Part shown: one piece after another, positions 1-5,553 of the stretch
Layout: every line of letters starts with the position of its first letter
How positions within the stretch are numbered: the stretch's first letter is position 1
Source: Betaproteobacteria bacterium HGW-Betaproteobacteria-2
GTDB taxonomy: Bacteria > Pseudomonadota > Gammaproteobacteria > Burkholderiales > Methylophilaceae
Length of the DNA stretch: 5,924 nt
Assembly: GCA_002842255.1 (NCBI GenBank)
Contig: PHCM01000102.1
Span: forward strand, 1 to 5,924
Direction of reading: 5' to 3'
Position numbers and translations under genes: made by a program
The notes under the pieces: generated by a model
What the model was told of the DNA's origin: nothing
Seen by the model: only the letters and a program-made list of their open reading frames with translations
Databases searched by the model: none

Positions 1-84
1 CCCGCCTCTTTTCCCCGCATTCAGCGACGCATTCTTTCCCGATAATGAATCCATTCTTAATGCAATGGAAATCAGGAGTACAGA
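1..84 (+). other. Leader upstream of fliL, no gene identified
   Basis: fliK often lies just before fliL, so its end might be expected here. One frame is open from the left edge and stops at 43-45, reading only about 14 residues (ending RRILSR). That is too short to identify as FliK. The stretch is otherwise free of coding signal. A GATAAT hexamer at 41-46 resembles a sigma-70 -10 box, and CCCGATAA at 38-45 resembles a flagellar sigma-28 -10 box, but neither has a matching -35 element at the right spacing. A CAGGAG ribosome binding site sits at 73-78, directly before fliL. Confidence 0.4.
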
Positions 85-600
85 ATGGCTCAAGCACCTG
101 CCCCAGAAGAAGTTGTGCCAGGGGAAGTCAACCCGGAGAAAAGCTCGAAATCCAGGTTCGTCATGATTATCGTCGTGATACTGGTTCTGCTTGGCGGCGG
201 CGGTGCAGCCTGGTATTTCATGCAGCCACAAGCTGCCGAAAAAGAGCAGAACGAAGTCAAGGAAGAAGCCAAGGCTACAAGTGCTGCTCCGGTCTTTATG
301 ACCTTGGAAACATTCACCGTCAATCTGCTGCCCGATCCGGGCGAGCAATATTTGCAAACCGACATTTCATTACAACTCGGTAAAGCTGCCAACGAGGCCT
401 TGATCAAACAATTCATGCCCTTGGTGAAAGCTCAGACCTTGATGATCCTCTCCAGCAAGAGAAGCTCGGAGATCTCGAGCATCGAAGGTAAAAATACCTT
501 GAGTCAGGAAATCGCCGACGACATCAACAAACTTCTTGCCCAATCAAGCAAGGAGCCGGTAGTCAGTGGCGTGTTCTTCACCTCCTTCATCATTCAATAA
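85..600 (+). CDS. fliL: Flagellar basal body-associated protein FliL
   Basis: FliL is a single-pass inner-membrane protein. It surrounds the MotA/MotB stator at the flagellar base and supports torque and stator function; this is family knowledge. The 171-residue product has a short polar, proline-rich cytoplasmic N-terminus (1-24), one strong membrane segment at about 25-46 followed by a small-residue GGGGAA stretch, a charged Lys/Glu linker (about 50-65), and a periplasmic domain from about 68 to the end. That domain contains the typical LETFTVNLL strand and ends in the hydrophobic VFFTSFIIQ tail characteristic of FliL. The ATG is preceded by AGGAG at 74-78 with 6-base spacing, which fixes the start. 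It is the first gene of the fliLMNOPQR run. Length and layout are normal for the family. Confidence 0.95.
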   Translation: MAQAPAPEEVVPGEVNPEKSSKSRFVMIIVVILVLLGGGGAAWYFMQPQAAEKEQNEVKEEAKATSAAPVFMTLETFTVNLLPDPGEQYLQTDISLQLGKAANEALIKQFMPLVKAQTLMILSSKRSSEISSIEGKNTLSQEIADDINKLLAQSSKEPVVSGVFFTSFIIQ

Positions 601-621
601 CTTGTAACCAGCGCCGCCATC

Positions 622-1626
622 ATGGTCGATAATTTTCTTTCGCAAGATGAAGTCGATGCCCTCCTGAAAGGGGTCACCGGTGAGCAGGACGAGGTCAAGA
701 ACGAGATCGACCCGTCCGCGATCCGGGATTACAACCTCGCCACGCAGGAACGGATCGTGCGCGGCAGGTTGCCGACGCTGGAAATCATTAACGAGCGTTT
801 TGCCCGCCTGTTGCGCATCGGGCTGTTCAACTTCCTCAGGCGCACTTCAGAGGTCTCGGTCGGCTCGGTGCGCATCAGCAAATACAGCGACTTCATCCGC
901 AACCTGGTCGTGCCCACCAACCTGAACCTGGTGCAGATTAAGCCTTTCCGCGGTACCGCACTGATGATCTTCGACCCCAATCTGGTGTTTCTGCTGGTGG
1001 ACAACCTGTTTGGCGGCGACGGCCGCTTTCATACACGGGTCGAAGGCCGCGATTTCACCCAGACGGAACAGCGCATCATCAAGCGCCTGCTGGATATCGT
1101 CACAGAAACCTATATGAAATCCTGGGAACCGGTTTACCGGATCGAATGCGAATACGTGCGTTCGGAAATGAACACGCAATTCGCCAATATCGCCACGCCG
1201 AATGAGGTCGTGGTTTCGACCACCTTCACGATTGAGCTGGGCGATGTCAGCGGAGAACTGCACTTCTGCATGCCCTACGCCATGATAGAACCGATACGCG
1301 ACATTCTCAGCTCCAGCCTGCAAGGCGAAGTGCTGGGCGTCGACCGGCGCTGGGTAAGGCTGATGACACAACAGATCCAGGGCGCAGAAGTTGAGCTGGT
1401 CACCGACCTGGCCAAAGCCAGAATGACACTGAACGATGTATTGAACATGAAGGTAGGCGACGTGATCCCGCTTTCACTTTCAGAGACGGTCGAGGCCAAG
1501 GTCGACAACGTGCCGGTGATGGAATGCAAATACGGAATATTTAACGGGCAATACGCATTACGCGTGGAAAAGCTTTTGCGAGCCAATTCTACGGAATATG
1601 TAAAGGGAGAGCAGTATGGCGACTGA
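622..1626 (+). CDS. fliM: Flagellar motor switch protein FliM
   Basis: FliM is the C-ring protein that binds phosphorylated CheY and switches rotation direction. The 334-residue product has three expected parts. The N-terminal CheY-P binding peptide is FLSQDEVDALL (residues 5-15). The CheC-like middle domain spans about 45-240 and includes the conserved GGDG at 131-134, preceded by LLVDNLF, and PNEVVV at 193-198. A C-terminal SpoA (FliN-like) domain spans about 250-325 and pairs with FliN. The start is set by the family N-terminus, because the 21-base gap after fliL shows no Shine-Dalgarno sequence. Translation may depend on coupling to fliL or on an unstructured leader. The last 11 bases overlap fliN, and the fliN ribosome binding site lies inside this gene. 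No anomaly is seen in the protein. Confidence 0.97.
   Translation: MVDNFLSQDEVDALLKGVTGEQDEVKNEIDPSAIRDYNLATQERIVRGRLPTLEIINERFARLLRIGLFNFLRRTSEVSVGSVRISKYSDFIRNLVVPTNLNLVQIKPFRGTALMIFDPNLVFLLVDNLFGGDGRFHTRVEGRDFTQTEQRIIKRLLDIVTETYMKSWEPVYRIECEYVRSEMNTQFANIATPNEVVVSTTFTIELGDVSGELHFCMPYAMIEPIRDILSSSLQGEVLGVDRRWVRLMTQQIQGAEVELVTDLAKARMTLNDVLNMKVGDVIPLSLSETVEAKVDNVPVMECKYGIFNGQYALRVEKLLRANSTEYVKGEQYGD
1604..1609 (+). promoter_or_regulatory. Ribosome binding site of fliN inside fliM
   Basis: AGGGAG lies in the last codons of fliM, 6 bases before the fliN ATG at 1616. It fixes the fliN start that overlaps the fliM stop and implies translational coupling of the two switch proteins. Confidence 0.75.
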
Positions 1627-2038
1627 AGATGAAATCAACACTGAAACCGCAGTGGAAGATGACTGGGGTGCAGCAATGGCAGAACAGGCTGAAGCTTCTG
1701 CAGTGCTACAGGCCAAGCCTGAGAATAGCCAGGTCTTTGCAGAATTCTCCGACCAGAACAAGCTGACCGACACGCAAAACGATATCGACTTCATTCTCGA
1801 CATCCCGGTACAACTGACCGTTGAGCTTGGCCGCACCAAGATCGCGATCAAGAATCTACTGCAACTGGCTCAGGGATCTGTGGTCGAGCTGGACGGTTTG
1901 GCCGGCGAACCGATGGACGTCCTGGTCAATGGCTGCCTGATTGCACAGGGTGAGGTCGTGGTGGTGAATGACAAGTTCGGCATCCGCCTGACCGACATCA
2001 TCACCCCGGCCGAACGTATCCGCAAACTGAACAAGTAG
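1616..2038 (+). CDS. fliN: Flagellar motor switch protein FliN
   Basis: FliN forms the lower part of the C-ring with FliM. It also helps dock the FliH/FliI export complex (family knowledge). The 140-residue protein has an acidic, low-complexity N-terminal region (about 1-52, rich in Glu, Asp, Ala and Gln). A SpoA domain follows at about 57-132, with the signature run DIPVQLTVELGRTK, then VNGCLIAQGEVVVVNDK and FGIRLTDII. Length matches the enterobacterial and betaproteobacterial forms; the acidic extension is typical and not conserved in sequence. The gene starts inside fliM (11-base overlap) with a good AGGGAG site and ends 8 bases before fliO, so it sits firmly within the operon. Confidence 0.96.
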   Translation: MATEDEINTETAVEDDWGAAMAEQAEASAVLQAKPENSQVFAEFSDQNKLTDTQNDIDFILDIPVQLTVELGRTKIAIKNLLQLAQGSVVELDGLAGEPMDVLVNGCLIAQGEVVVVNDKFGIRLTDIITPAERIRKLNK

Positions 2039-2046
2039 ACAAGAAA

Positions 2047-2508
2047 ATGAGAGCGCGCCGTTTCCCGCACTTTTGCTGCCCGGCTTTCCTGATCAGCCCG
2101 GCTTTCATACCTGGCATAGCGAACGCAGCTGAAACTGCCGGCATCTCTGCGGCAGGCAGCGCCGTACAAGTCATCTTCGGCCTGATCATGGTACTGGGCG
2201 TCATGATGCTGATTGCCTGGCTATTCAAGCGCTATGCGCCAGGCATAGGCCAGGACAACAGTGTTGCCCGCATCGTTGGCGGCGTCAGTGTCGGCAACCG
2301 TGAACGCGTATTGGTCATCGAAGTGACCGACCGCTGGCTGGTGGTTGGTGTCTCACCGAGTCAAGTGACCAGTATCGCCAATCTTGAGGCAGGTCAGGCC
2401 ACCACCGCACAACTGAATCAACGCTCCTCGGCAACCCACCCATTCGCAAAGTGGCTGACGCAATCCATGAACCGGACGCAGCCGATCAATCCATCTGAAG
2501 GTAAATAG
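2047..2508 (+). CDS. fliO: Flagellar biosynthesis protein FliO
   Basis: FliO is a small membrane protein that assists assembly and stability of the FliP ring in the flagellar type III export gate; it is not part of the finished gate. The 153-residue product has a basic N-terminus (MRARR), a probable signal peptide ending near AIANA-like residues 24-27 (GIAN-A), and a membrane segment at about 40-60 followed by KRY. A cytoplasmic domain follows, with the FliO core around [20 protein letters not shown] (residues about 82-101). The C-terminal 50 residues are polar and poorly conserved. The ribosome binding site is weak (only AAGAA before the ATG), so expression probably relies on coupling to fliN, 8 bases away. 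The start is supported by the signal-like N-terminus. fliP begins 2 bases after its stop. Confidence 0.92.
   Translation: MRARRFPHFCCPAFLISPAFIPGIANAAETAGISAAGSAVQVIFGLIMVLGVMMLIAWLFKRYAPGIGQDNSVARIVGGVSVGNRERVLVIEVTDRWLVVGVSPSQVTSIANLEAGQATTAQLNQRSSATHPFAKWLTQSMNRTQPINPSEGK
2497..2501 (+). promoter_or_regulatory. Ribosome binding site deciding the fliP start
   Basis: GAAGG at the very end of fliO, 9 bases before ATG 2511, supports the upstream fliP start that gives an unusually long signal-peptide N-region. No good in-frame start with its own site lies between there and the hydrophobic core. Confidence 0.65.
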
Positions 2509-2510
2509 CC

Positions 2511-3341
2511 ATGCGTTTCAGCCCACTGCCTCAGTTCACCACGCAAAAAACCCTGACTCGATTTTTACCGGGATTCAGCAAGAATCGCGCAGCCGCACTC
2601 AGCCTGGCCATTCTCCTGTCTGCGCTGATGGCGATGCTGTTCTCATTCAATGCAATGGCGGCCGATGCCGGCATCCCGGTCATCAACGCCACCCCCACCG
2701 CAGGTGGGGGTCAGAATTACACGCTGAGTTTACAGACCCTGCTGCTGCTGACCTCGCTGACTTTCCTGCCCGCCTTGTTACTGATGATGACCGGCTTTAC
2801 GCGCATCATTATCGTCCTGTCCTTGCTCAGGCAGGCGCTCGGCACGCAATCCACGCCACCCGGCCAGGTCCTGATCGGACTCGCTTTGTTCCTGACCTTT
2901 TTTGTCATGGGCCCGGTCTTCGACAAAATATACGCCGATGCTTACCAGCCATTTGCCGAGAACAGGATCACCATGCAGGAAGCCATGGAAAACGGTGCCC
3001 AACCGCTCAAGGCTTTCATGTTGAAGCAAACGCGCGAAGCCGACCTGGCATTGTTCATCAAGATGTCGCAAAGCGAGGCGCCGGAGACCGCAGAGGATGT
3101 TTCCCTGCGCGTACTGATTCCCGCCTTCATGACGAGCGAACTGAAGACCGCGTTCCAGATCGGCTTTGCCATTTTCATCCCGTTCCTCATCATCGACATG
3201 GTGGTCGCCAGCGTATTGATGGCGATGGGCATGATGATGGTATCGCCGGTGATTGTCGCGCTGCCGTTCAAGCTGATGTTGTTCGTCCTGGTTGATGGCT
3301 GGCAGCTGATTCTGGGCTCGCTCGCGCAGAGTTTCTATTAG
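2511..3341 (+). CDS. fliP: Flagellar type III export gate protein FliP
   Basis: FliP forms the pentameric core of the export gate with FliQ and FliR in the inner membrane. It passes rod, hook and filament subunits outward. The 276-residue precursor has a cleavable signal peptide with hydrophobic core at about 28-46 and a likely AMA cleavage after residue 50. Membrane segments lie at about 74-93, 98-106 with 118-136, 217-238 and 241-268. Family signatures are present: [16 protein letters not shown] (98-113), [16 protein letters not shown] (116-131), [16 protein letters not shown] (204-219) and the [13 protein letters not shown] stretch (252-264). The mature part has normal length. The roughly 26-residue basic/polar stretch before the hydrophobic core is longer than in the enteric protein (about 245 residues in total). 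A strong GC hairpin lies in the coding sequence just after the signal peptide (2691-2711). Confidence 0.97.
   Translation: MRFSPLPQFTTQKTLTRFLPGFSKNRAAALSLAILLSALMAMLFSFNAMAADAGIPVINATPTAGGGQNYTLSLQTLLLLTSLTFLPALLLMMTGFTRIIIVLSLLRQALGTQSTPPGQVLIGLALFLTFFVMGPVFDKIYADAYQPFAENRITMQEAMENGAQPLKAFMLKQTREADLALFIKMSQSEAPETAEDVSLRVLIPAFMTSELKTAFQIGFAIFIPFLIIDMVVASVLMAMGMMMVSPVIVALPFKLMLFVLVDGWQLILGSLAQSFY
2691..2711 (+). repeat. Perfect GC-rich hairpin inside fliP
   Basis: ACCCCCACC (2691-2699) and GGTGGGGGT (2703-2711) are exact reverse complements separated by GCA, giving a 9-bp stem with a 3-base loop. It covers codons 61-67 of fliP, about ten codons after the predicted signal cleavage site. No T-run follows, so it is not an intrinsic terminator. 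A role in slowing ribosomes is possible but is inference. Confidence 0.7.
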
Positions 3342-3352
3342 CGCCGGATAAG

Positions 3353-3359
3353 AAGGAGG
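3353..3359 (+). promoter_or_regulatory. Consensus ribosome binding site of fliQ
   Basis: AAGGAGG, the full anti-16S complement, lies 8 bases before the fliQ ATG. It is the strongest site in the operon and contrasts with fliM and fliR, which have none visible. It may help raise FliQ output, since the gate uses more FliQ than FliR subunits (stoichiometry is family knowledge). Confidence 0.8.
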
Positions 3360-3367
3360 ACAAGCTC

Positions 3368-3637
3368 ATGAATCCGGAAAGCGTCATGGATATCGGCCGC
3401 CAGGCGATCTATATCACCATCATCGTCGCCTCTCCCATGCTGTTGACCGCATTGATCGTCGGCCTGGTCGTGAGTATTTTTCAGGCAGCAACGCAGATCA
3501 ACGAAACCACCCTGTCCTTCATCCCGAAGCTGTTCGGCATTCTCGCGGTGCTGGGCATTGCCGGCCCATGGATGCTCACGGTGATGACTGACTATATGCG
3601 ACAGGTATTGACCAACGTACCGATGATCGCAGGTTAA
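3368..3637 (+). CDS. fliQ: Flagellar type III export gate protein FliQ
   Basis: FliQ is a small two-helix membrane protein that packs around FliP and FliR in the export gate. The 89-residue product has the standard length. It has two membrane hairpin segments at about 16-38 and 51-75, and the conserved connecting stretch FQAATQINETTLSFIPK (38-54). The N-terminal MNPESVMDIGRQAIY is also typical. The start is fixed by a perfect AAGGAGG site 8 bases upstream. The gene follows fliP after 26 bases and is separated from fliR by 50 bases, the widest gap in the operon. Confidence 0.97.
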   Translation: MNPESVMDIGRQAIYITIIVASPMLLTALIVGLVVSIFQAATQINETTLSFIPKLFGILAVLGIAGPWMLTVMTDYMRQVLTNVPMIAG

Positions 3638-3663
3638 ACGGGAAACCTCGGGCGTGTTTCCGT
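3638..3663 (+). repeat. Imperfect hairpin in the fliQ-fliR spacer
   Basis: ACGGGAAAC (3638-3646) can pair with GTTTCCGT (3656-3663) with one bulged G (3640) and a 9-base loop. It starts directly after the fliQ stop. No T-run follows, so it is unlikely to terminate transcription. It could mark an RNA-processing or stability point before fliR. Confidence 0.4.
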
Positions 3664-3687
3664 CTCCACACATCAACCCGCAGCATC

Positions 3688-4488
3688 ATGATCTCCATTA
3701 GCACCGACATGCTGCAGGCCTGGATCAGCGGCCTGCTATGGCCGCTGACCAGAATCCTAGGCATGATTGCGGTCGCCCCGATTTTCGGCCACAGATCCCT
3801 GCCTGCAAGATTCAAGGTCGCACTGGGGGTTTTCATCACCCTGGCGATCATGCCCGGCTTGCCGCCCATGCCGACCGCCGACATGTTCTCGATTCAGGGA
3901 GTTGCCATTCTCATTCAGCAACTGCTGATCGGCGTCGCCATCGGCTTCACCATGCGCATTGCATTTGCTGCCGTGGATATGGCCGGCCACTTCTGCGCGA
4001 TGTCCATGGGCCTCGGTTTTGCAACCTTCTTCGACCCTCAATCAAGCGGGCAAACCACGGCAGTTACACAATTGTTCGTGGTACTCGCCATGCTGTTCTT
4101 CCTGAGCATGAACGGCCATCTGATCCTGATCATGGCCGTCACCGAAAGCTTCATGACCATCCCGGTCTCGCTGGGCCCGGAAACCGGAATCAACTTCGTC
4201 AGGATCGTCACCTGGGGCGAACACATTTTCAGTGCAGGGCTGCAACTGGCGCTCCCCGTGATTGCGGCACTGCTCATTGCCAACCTTGCACTCGGCATCC
4301 TCAGCCGCACCGCCCCCCAACTCAACCTGTTCGGTATCGGCTTCCCGATCACCATCAGCATCGGCCTGATTGTCATCGCACTGGCTTTCCCGAGAATGAC
4401 CGTGCCGCTGGAACGTCTGATCAGCGATAGCTTCAACACCATCGATCAGCTCTCGATGCCATCCCCTCCCTTGCCGCTGCCGCAATAA
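3688..4488 (+). CDS. fliR: Flagellar type III export gate protein FliR
   Basis: FliR is the single-copy subunit that completes the FliP5-FliR1 core of the export gate in the inner membrane. The 266-residue protein has hydrophobic segments at about 11-31, 43-58, 71-97, 124-150, 176-204 and 213-234. Hallmark motifs are MGLGFATFFDPQS (107-119) and SRTAPQLNLFGIGFP (206-220). The C-terminus ends in a proline-rich SPPLPLPQ tail. The start is supported by the family N-terminus (QAWISGLLWPLTRILG); no alternative in-frame start lies upstream, and no Shine-Dalgarno sequence is visible. It is the last gene of the operon here. The fli-like composition and the plus-strand operon structure both end at its stop codon. 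Confidence 0.96.
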   Translation: MISISTDMLQAWISGLLWPLTRILGMIAVAPIFGHRSLPARFKVALGVFITLAIMPGLPPMPTADMFSIQGVAILIQQLLIGVAIGFTMRIAFAAVDMAGHFCAMSMGLGFATFFDPQSSGQTTAVTQLFVVLAMLFFLSMNGHLILIMAVTESFMTIPVSLGPETGINFVRIVTWGEHIFSAGLQLALPVIAALLIANLALGILSRTAPQLNLFGIGFPITISIGLIVIALAFPRMTVPLERLISDSFNTIDQLSMPSPPLPLPQ

Positions 4489-4593
4489 ATCAACTGCGGA
4501 ATCGGGCCAAAAAAGACAATTATATACTTGAGAAACCCATGATAAGATGACAGTCGCAACATTGCGGTTAACCATCAACTATGGGGGTGCGAA
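4489..4593 (+). other. Spacer between fliR and the zinc-ribbon gene
   Basis: This is the boundary where GC-rich flagellar sequence gives way to AT-richer accessory sequence. A weak stem CCGCA (4480-4484) with TGCGG (4495-4499) spans the fliR stop but has no T-run, so no clear terminator for the fli operon is seen. TATACT (4523-4528) and TAAGAT (4543-4548) resemble -10 boxes, without convincing -35 partners. GGTTAACC (4565-4572) is a short palindrome. GGGGGTG (4583-4589) probably serves as the ribosome binding site of the next gene. A promoter may be present here but cannot be placed confidently. Confidence 0.4.
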
Positions 4594-4803
4594 ATGATCA
4601 ACTCTGGCAAGTGTCCTAAGTGCGATAAAGTTGTCTCATCAGTTACCATTGAAGATATTGATGTCAAGGTTCGATTTCAGAGCGCGTGGCACGGCATAAG
4701 CTACTGTTGTCCCTACTGCAAGGCAATTCTGGGTGTTGGGATTGATCCAGTGGCTCTAAAGACAGATACTGTGAATGCTGTTCTACAAGGTCTGGGGCGC
4801 TAA
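4594..4803 (+). CDS. Small protein with two CxxC pairs, probable zinc ribbon
   Basis: The function is not recognised. The 69-residue product has a CPKC knuckle at residues 7-10 and CCPYC at 38-42, so C7, C10, C39 and C42 could bind one zinc ion as a four-cysteine ribbon. Between the knuckles lies a beta-strand-like stretch (VTIEDIDVKVRFQ), then AWHGISY. After the second knuckle comes an Ile/Val-rich strand and a helical tail (TDTVNAVLQGL). It has no signal peptide or membrane segment, so it should be cytoplasmic. The ATG follows GGGGGTG at 4583-4589. It lies 105 bases after fliR on the same strand and converges on the minus-strand PIN module, with a shared terminator at 4864-4894. The real-gene call rests on the paired knuckles, the ribosome binding site and the terminator. 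The role could be nucleic-acid or protein binding. Confidence 0.7.
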   Translation: MINSGKCPKCDKVVSSVTIEDIDVKVRFQSAWHGISYCCPYCKAILGVGIDPVALKTDTVNAVLQGLGR

Positions 4804-4833
4804 ATGCAGTTATAGCTTCTTTATTGCGAATAT

Positions 4834-4848
4834 CTATGTTCAACATAG
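4834..4848. repeat. 15-base palindrome CTATGTT-C-AACATAG
   Basis: The two 7-base arms are exact reverse complements around a single C. It lies 30 bases after the zinc-ribbon stop and just outside the shared terminator. It is AT-rich with no T-run, so it is not itself a terminator. It could be a protein-binding site or an mRNA 3' hairpin (6-bp stem, 3-base loop). Palindromes of this size are not rare by chance in about 6 kb. Confidence 0.45.
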
Positions 4849-4863
4849 TGGCTCTGCCTAAAT

Positions 4864-4894
4864 AAAAAAACCGGCTATTGACCGGTTTTCTTTT
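4864..4894. terminator. Bidirectional intrinsic terminator
   Basis: AAAACCGG (4867-4874) and CCGGTTTT (4882-4889) form a perfect 8-bp stem around the 7-base loop 4875-4881. On the plus strand it is followed by TTTTCTTTTCTT-type sequence, and on the minus strand by seven Ts and then ATTT. It thus ends both the zinc-ribbon transcript and the oppositely directed PIN transcript. The stop codon of the small minus-strand ORF is the loop itself. Confidence 0.9.
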
Positions 4895-5012
4895 CTTGCT
4901 TTTTTGGTTCTGGTTTTGGCGGTGGTGTTGATAGCATTCGACGCAAAACATCATCAAATTGATGGTCTTTAGGCGACAAATTAGTATCTTCTTTTAATTT
5001 ATTTTCCATCAT
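4875..5012 (-). CDS. 44-45 residue ORF with LRRMLSTPP motif, third gene of the PIN module
   Basis: The function is not known. Two adjacent in-frame ATGs (5012 and 5009) precede 43 further codons and a TAG at 4877-4875. The protein is very polar: an N-terminal MENKLKEDTN stretch, then a short amphipathic FDDVLRRML helix (about residues 18-26), then STPPPKPEPKK and a Lys-rich tail. From memory, small ORFs with a D-x-x-L-R-x-x-L-x-T-P-P type pattern do occur beside toxin-like genes, so this looks like a real family rather than noise. It overlaps the 3' end of the PIN gene by 11-14 bases, has no Shine-Dalgarno sequence of its own (translational coupling is likely), and its stop codon lies exactly in the loop of the terminator hairpin. 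It is below usual annotation length. It may be a partner, a regulator or an antitoxin accessory of the PIN protein. Confidence 0.65.
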   Translation of the reverse strand: MMENKLKEDTNLSPKDHQFDDVLRRMLSTPPPKPEPKKQEKKTGQ

Positions 5013-5553
5013 GTGTAAAAAGCTCGTCTTGCTGTCCCTTGGTCGGTGGTCTGCAAATGATCAATTGATATTTACCAGCAACAATCCCGGACATCTTTGT
5101 CATTCCTAAATCATTTTTCTTGGGCTTATTTTCTGAATCAAAGGTAATCAGTTTAATTTCCCGCTTTGAAACAGTCTGAGCAGCTATTGCCGATGCCACA
5201 TGTATTGCATCAGGAGCCGATGGATATAGATCAACCCCATCGTCGCGTATTGGATTTAACTTGTAATAGCTTCTAATATTTGATGCCACTGTACAAACTT
5301 GCACGGTGGCATCAATAAATTGGAAGTTGGATCGTGTATACATACTTCTAAAACGCGCTGCCTGCTCGTCTGTTAACCTACTCTCAAAAATTTCTGTCAC
5401 AGCAATCGCGGACGTTACAAGACCAACAGCCCCCATATCAAACTTCCTCGCTTGATTCTGCAAATACGTTTGCTCACCAGGAAGATGATCTTCGTTTTTA
5501 AGCAATGCCAAGAAGGCGCAACTATCCCAATATTCTATTTCAATGCCATCCAT
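4999..5553 (-). CDS. PIN-domain protein, probable VapC-like endoribonuclease
   Basis: PIN proteins are Mg2+-dependent RNases with a cluster of acidic residues; in VapBC-type systems they act as toxins that cut RNA. The 184-residue product shows the pattern: EYWDSCAFLALL with D10, TSAIAVTEIFE with E54, PDAIHVASAIA with D115, and LITFDSE with D139. All are conserved-type positions, so it should be catalytically competent. It is longer than minimal VapC toxins (about 130-140 residues). The extra residues lie mostly in the 59-112 helical/loop region and the polar C-terminal tail after about 160. The ATG overlaps the end of the upstream gene by 14 bases, and its own end overlaps the small downstream ORF by 11-14 bases. 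The overlap with a preceding antitoxin-like gene is the classic toxin-antitoxin arrangement. The substrate cannot be told from sequence. The gene is AT-richer than the fli operon, suggesting horizontal acquisition. Confidence 0.88.
   Translation of the reverse strand: MDGIEIEYWDSCAFLALLKNEDHLPGEQTYLQNQARKFDMGAVGLVTSAIAVTEIFESRLTDEQAARFRSMYTRSNFQFIDATVQVCTVASNIRSYYKLNPIRDDGVDLYPSAPDAIHVASAIAAQTVSKREIKLITFDSENKPKKNDLGMTKMSGIVAGKYQLIICRPPTKGQQDELFTHDGK

Noticed and set aside
38..46. CCCGATAA / GATAAT as a sigma-28 or sigma-70 -10 box before fliL
   Set aside because: No TAAA or TTGACA-like element at proper spacing upstream, so the match is to a half site only.
45..383. Plus-strand open frame overlapping fliL
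   Set aside because: It is an out-of-frame shadow of fliL with Arg/Ser/Cys-rich composition and no family pattern.
3738..4430. Long plus-strand open frame (230 codons) inside fliR
   Set aside because: The His/Arg/Pro-rich translation is typical of a shifted frame of a GC-rich membrane protein gene; FliR itself is intact.
4480..4514. CCGCA/TGCGG stem followed by AAAAAA as a fli operon terminator
   Set aside because: Only 5 bp with a 10-base loop, and the homopolymer is A on the transcribed sense, not T.
4042..4578. Long minus-strand open frame (178 codons) opposite fliR
   Set aside because: It is an antisense shadow of fliR, with Asp/Gln/His-rich composition, no domain pattern and no ribosome binding site.
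4664..4957. Minus-strand open frame crossing the terminator and the zinc-ribbon gene
   Set aside because: It would read through the strong terminator and lies opposite a better supported gene; the small ORF in another frame explains the minus-strand coding signal.
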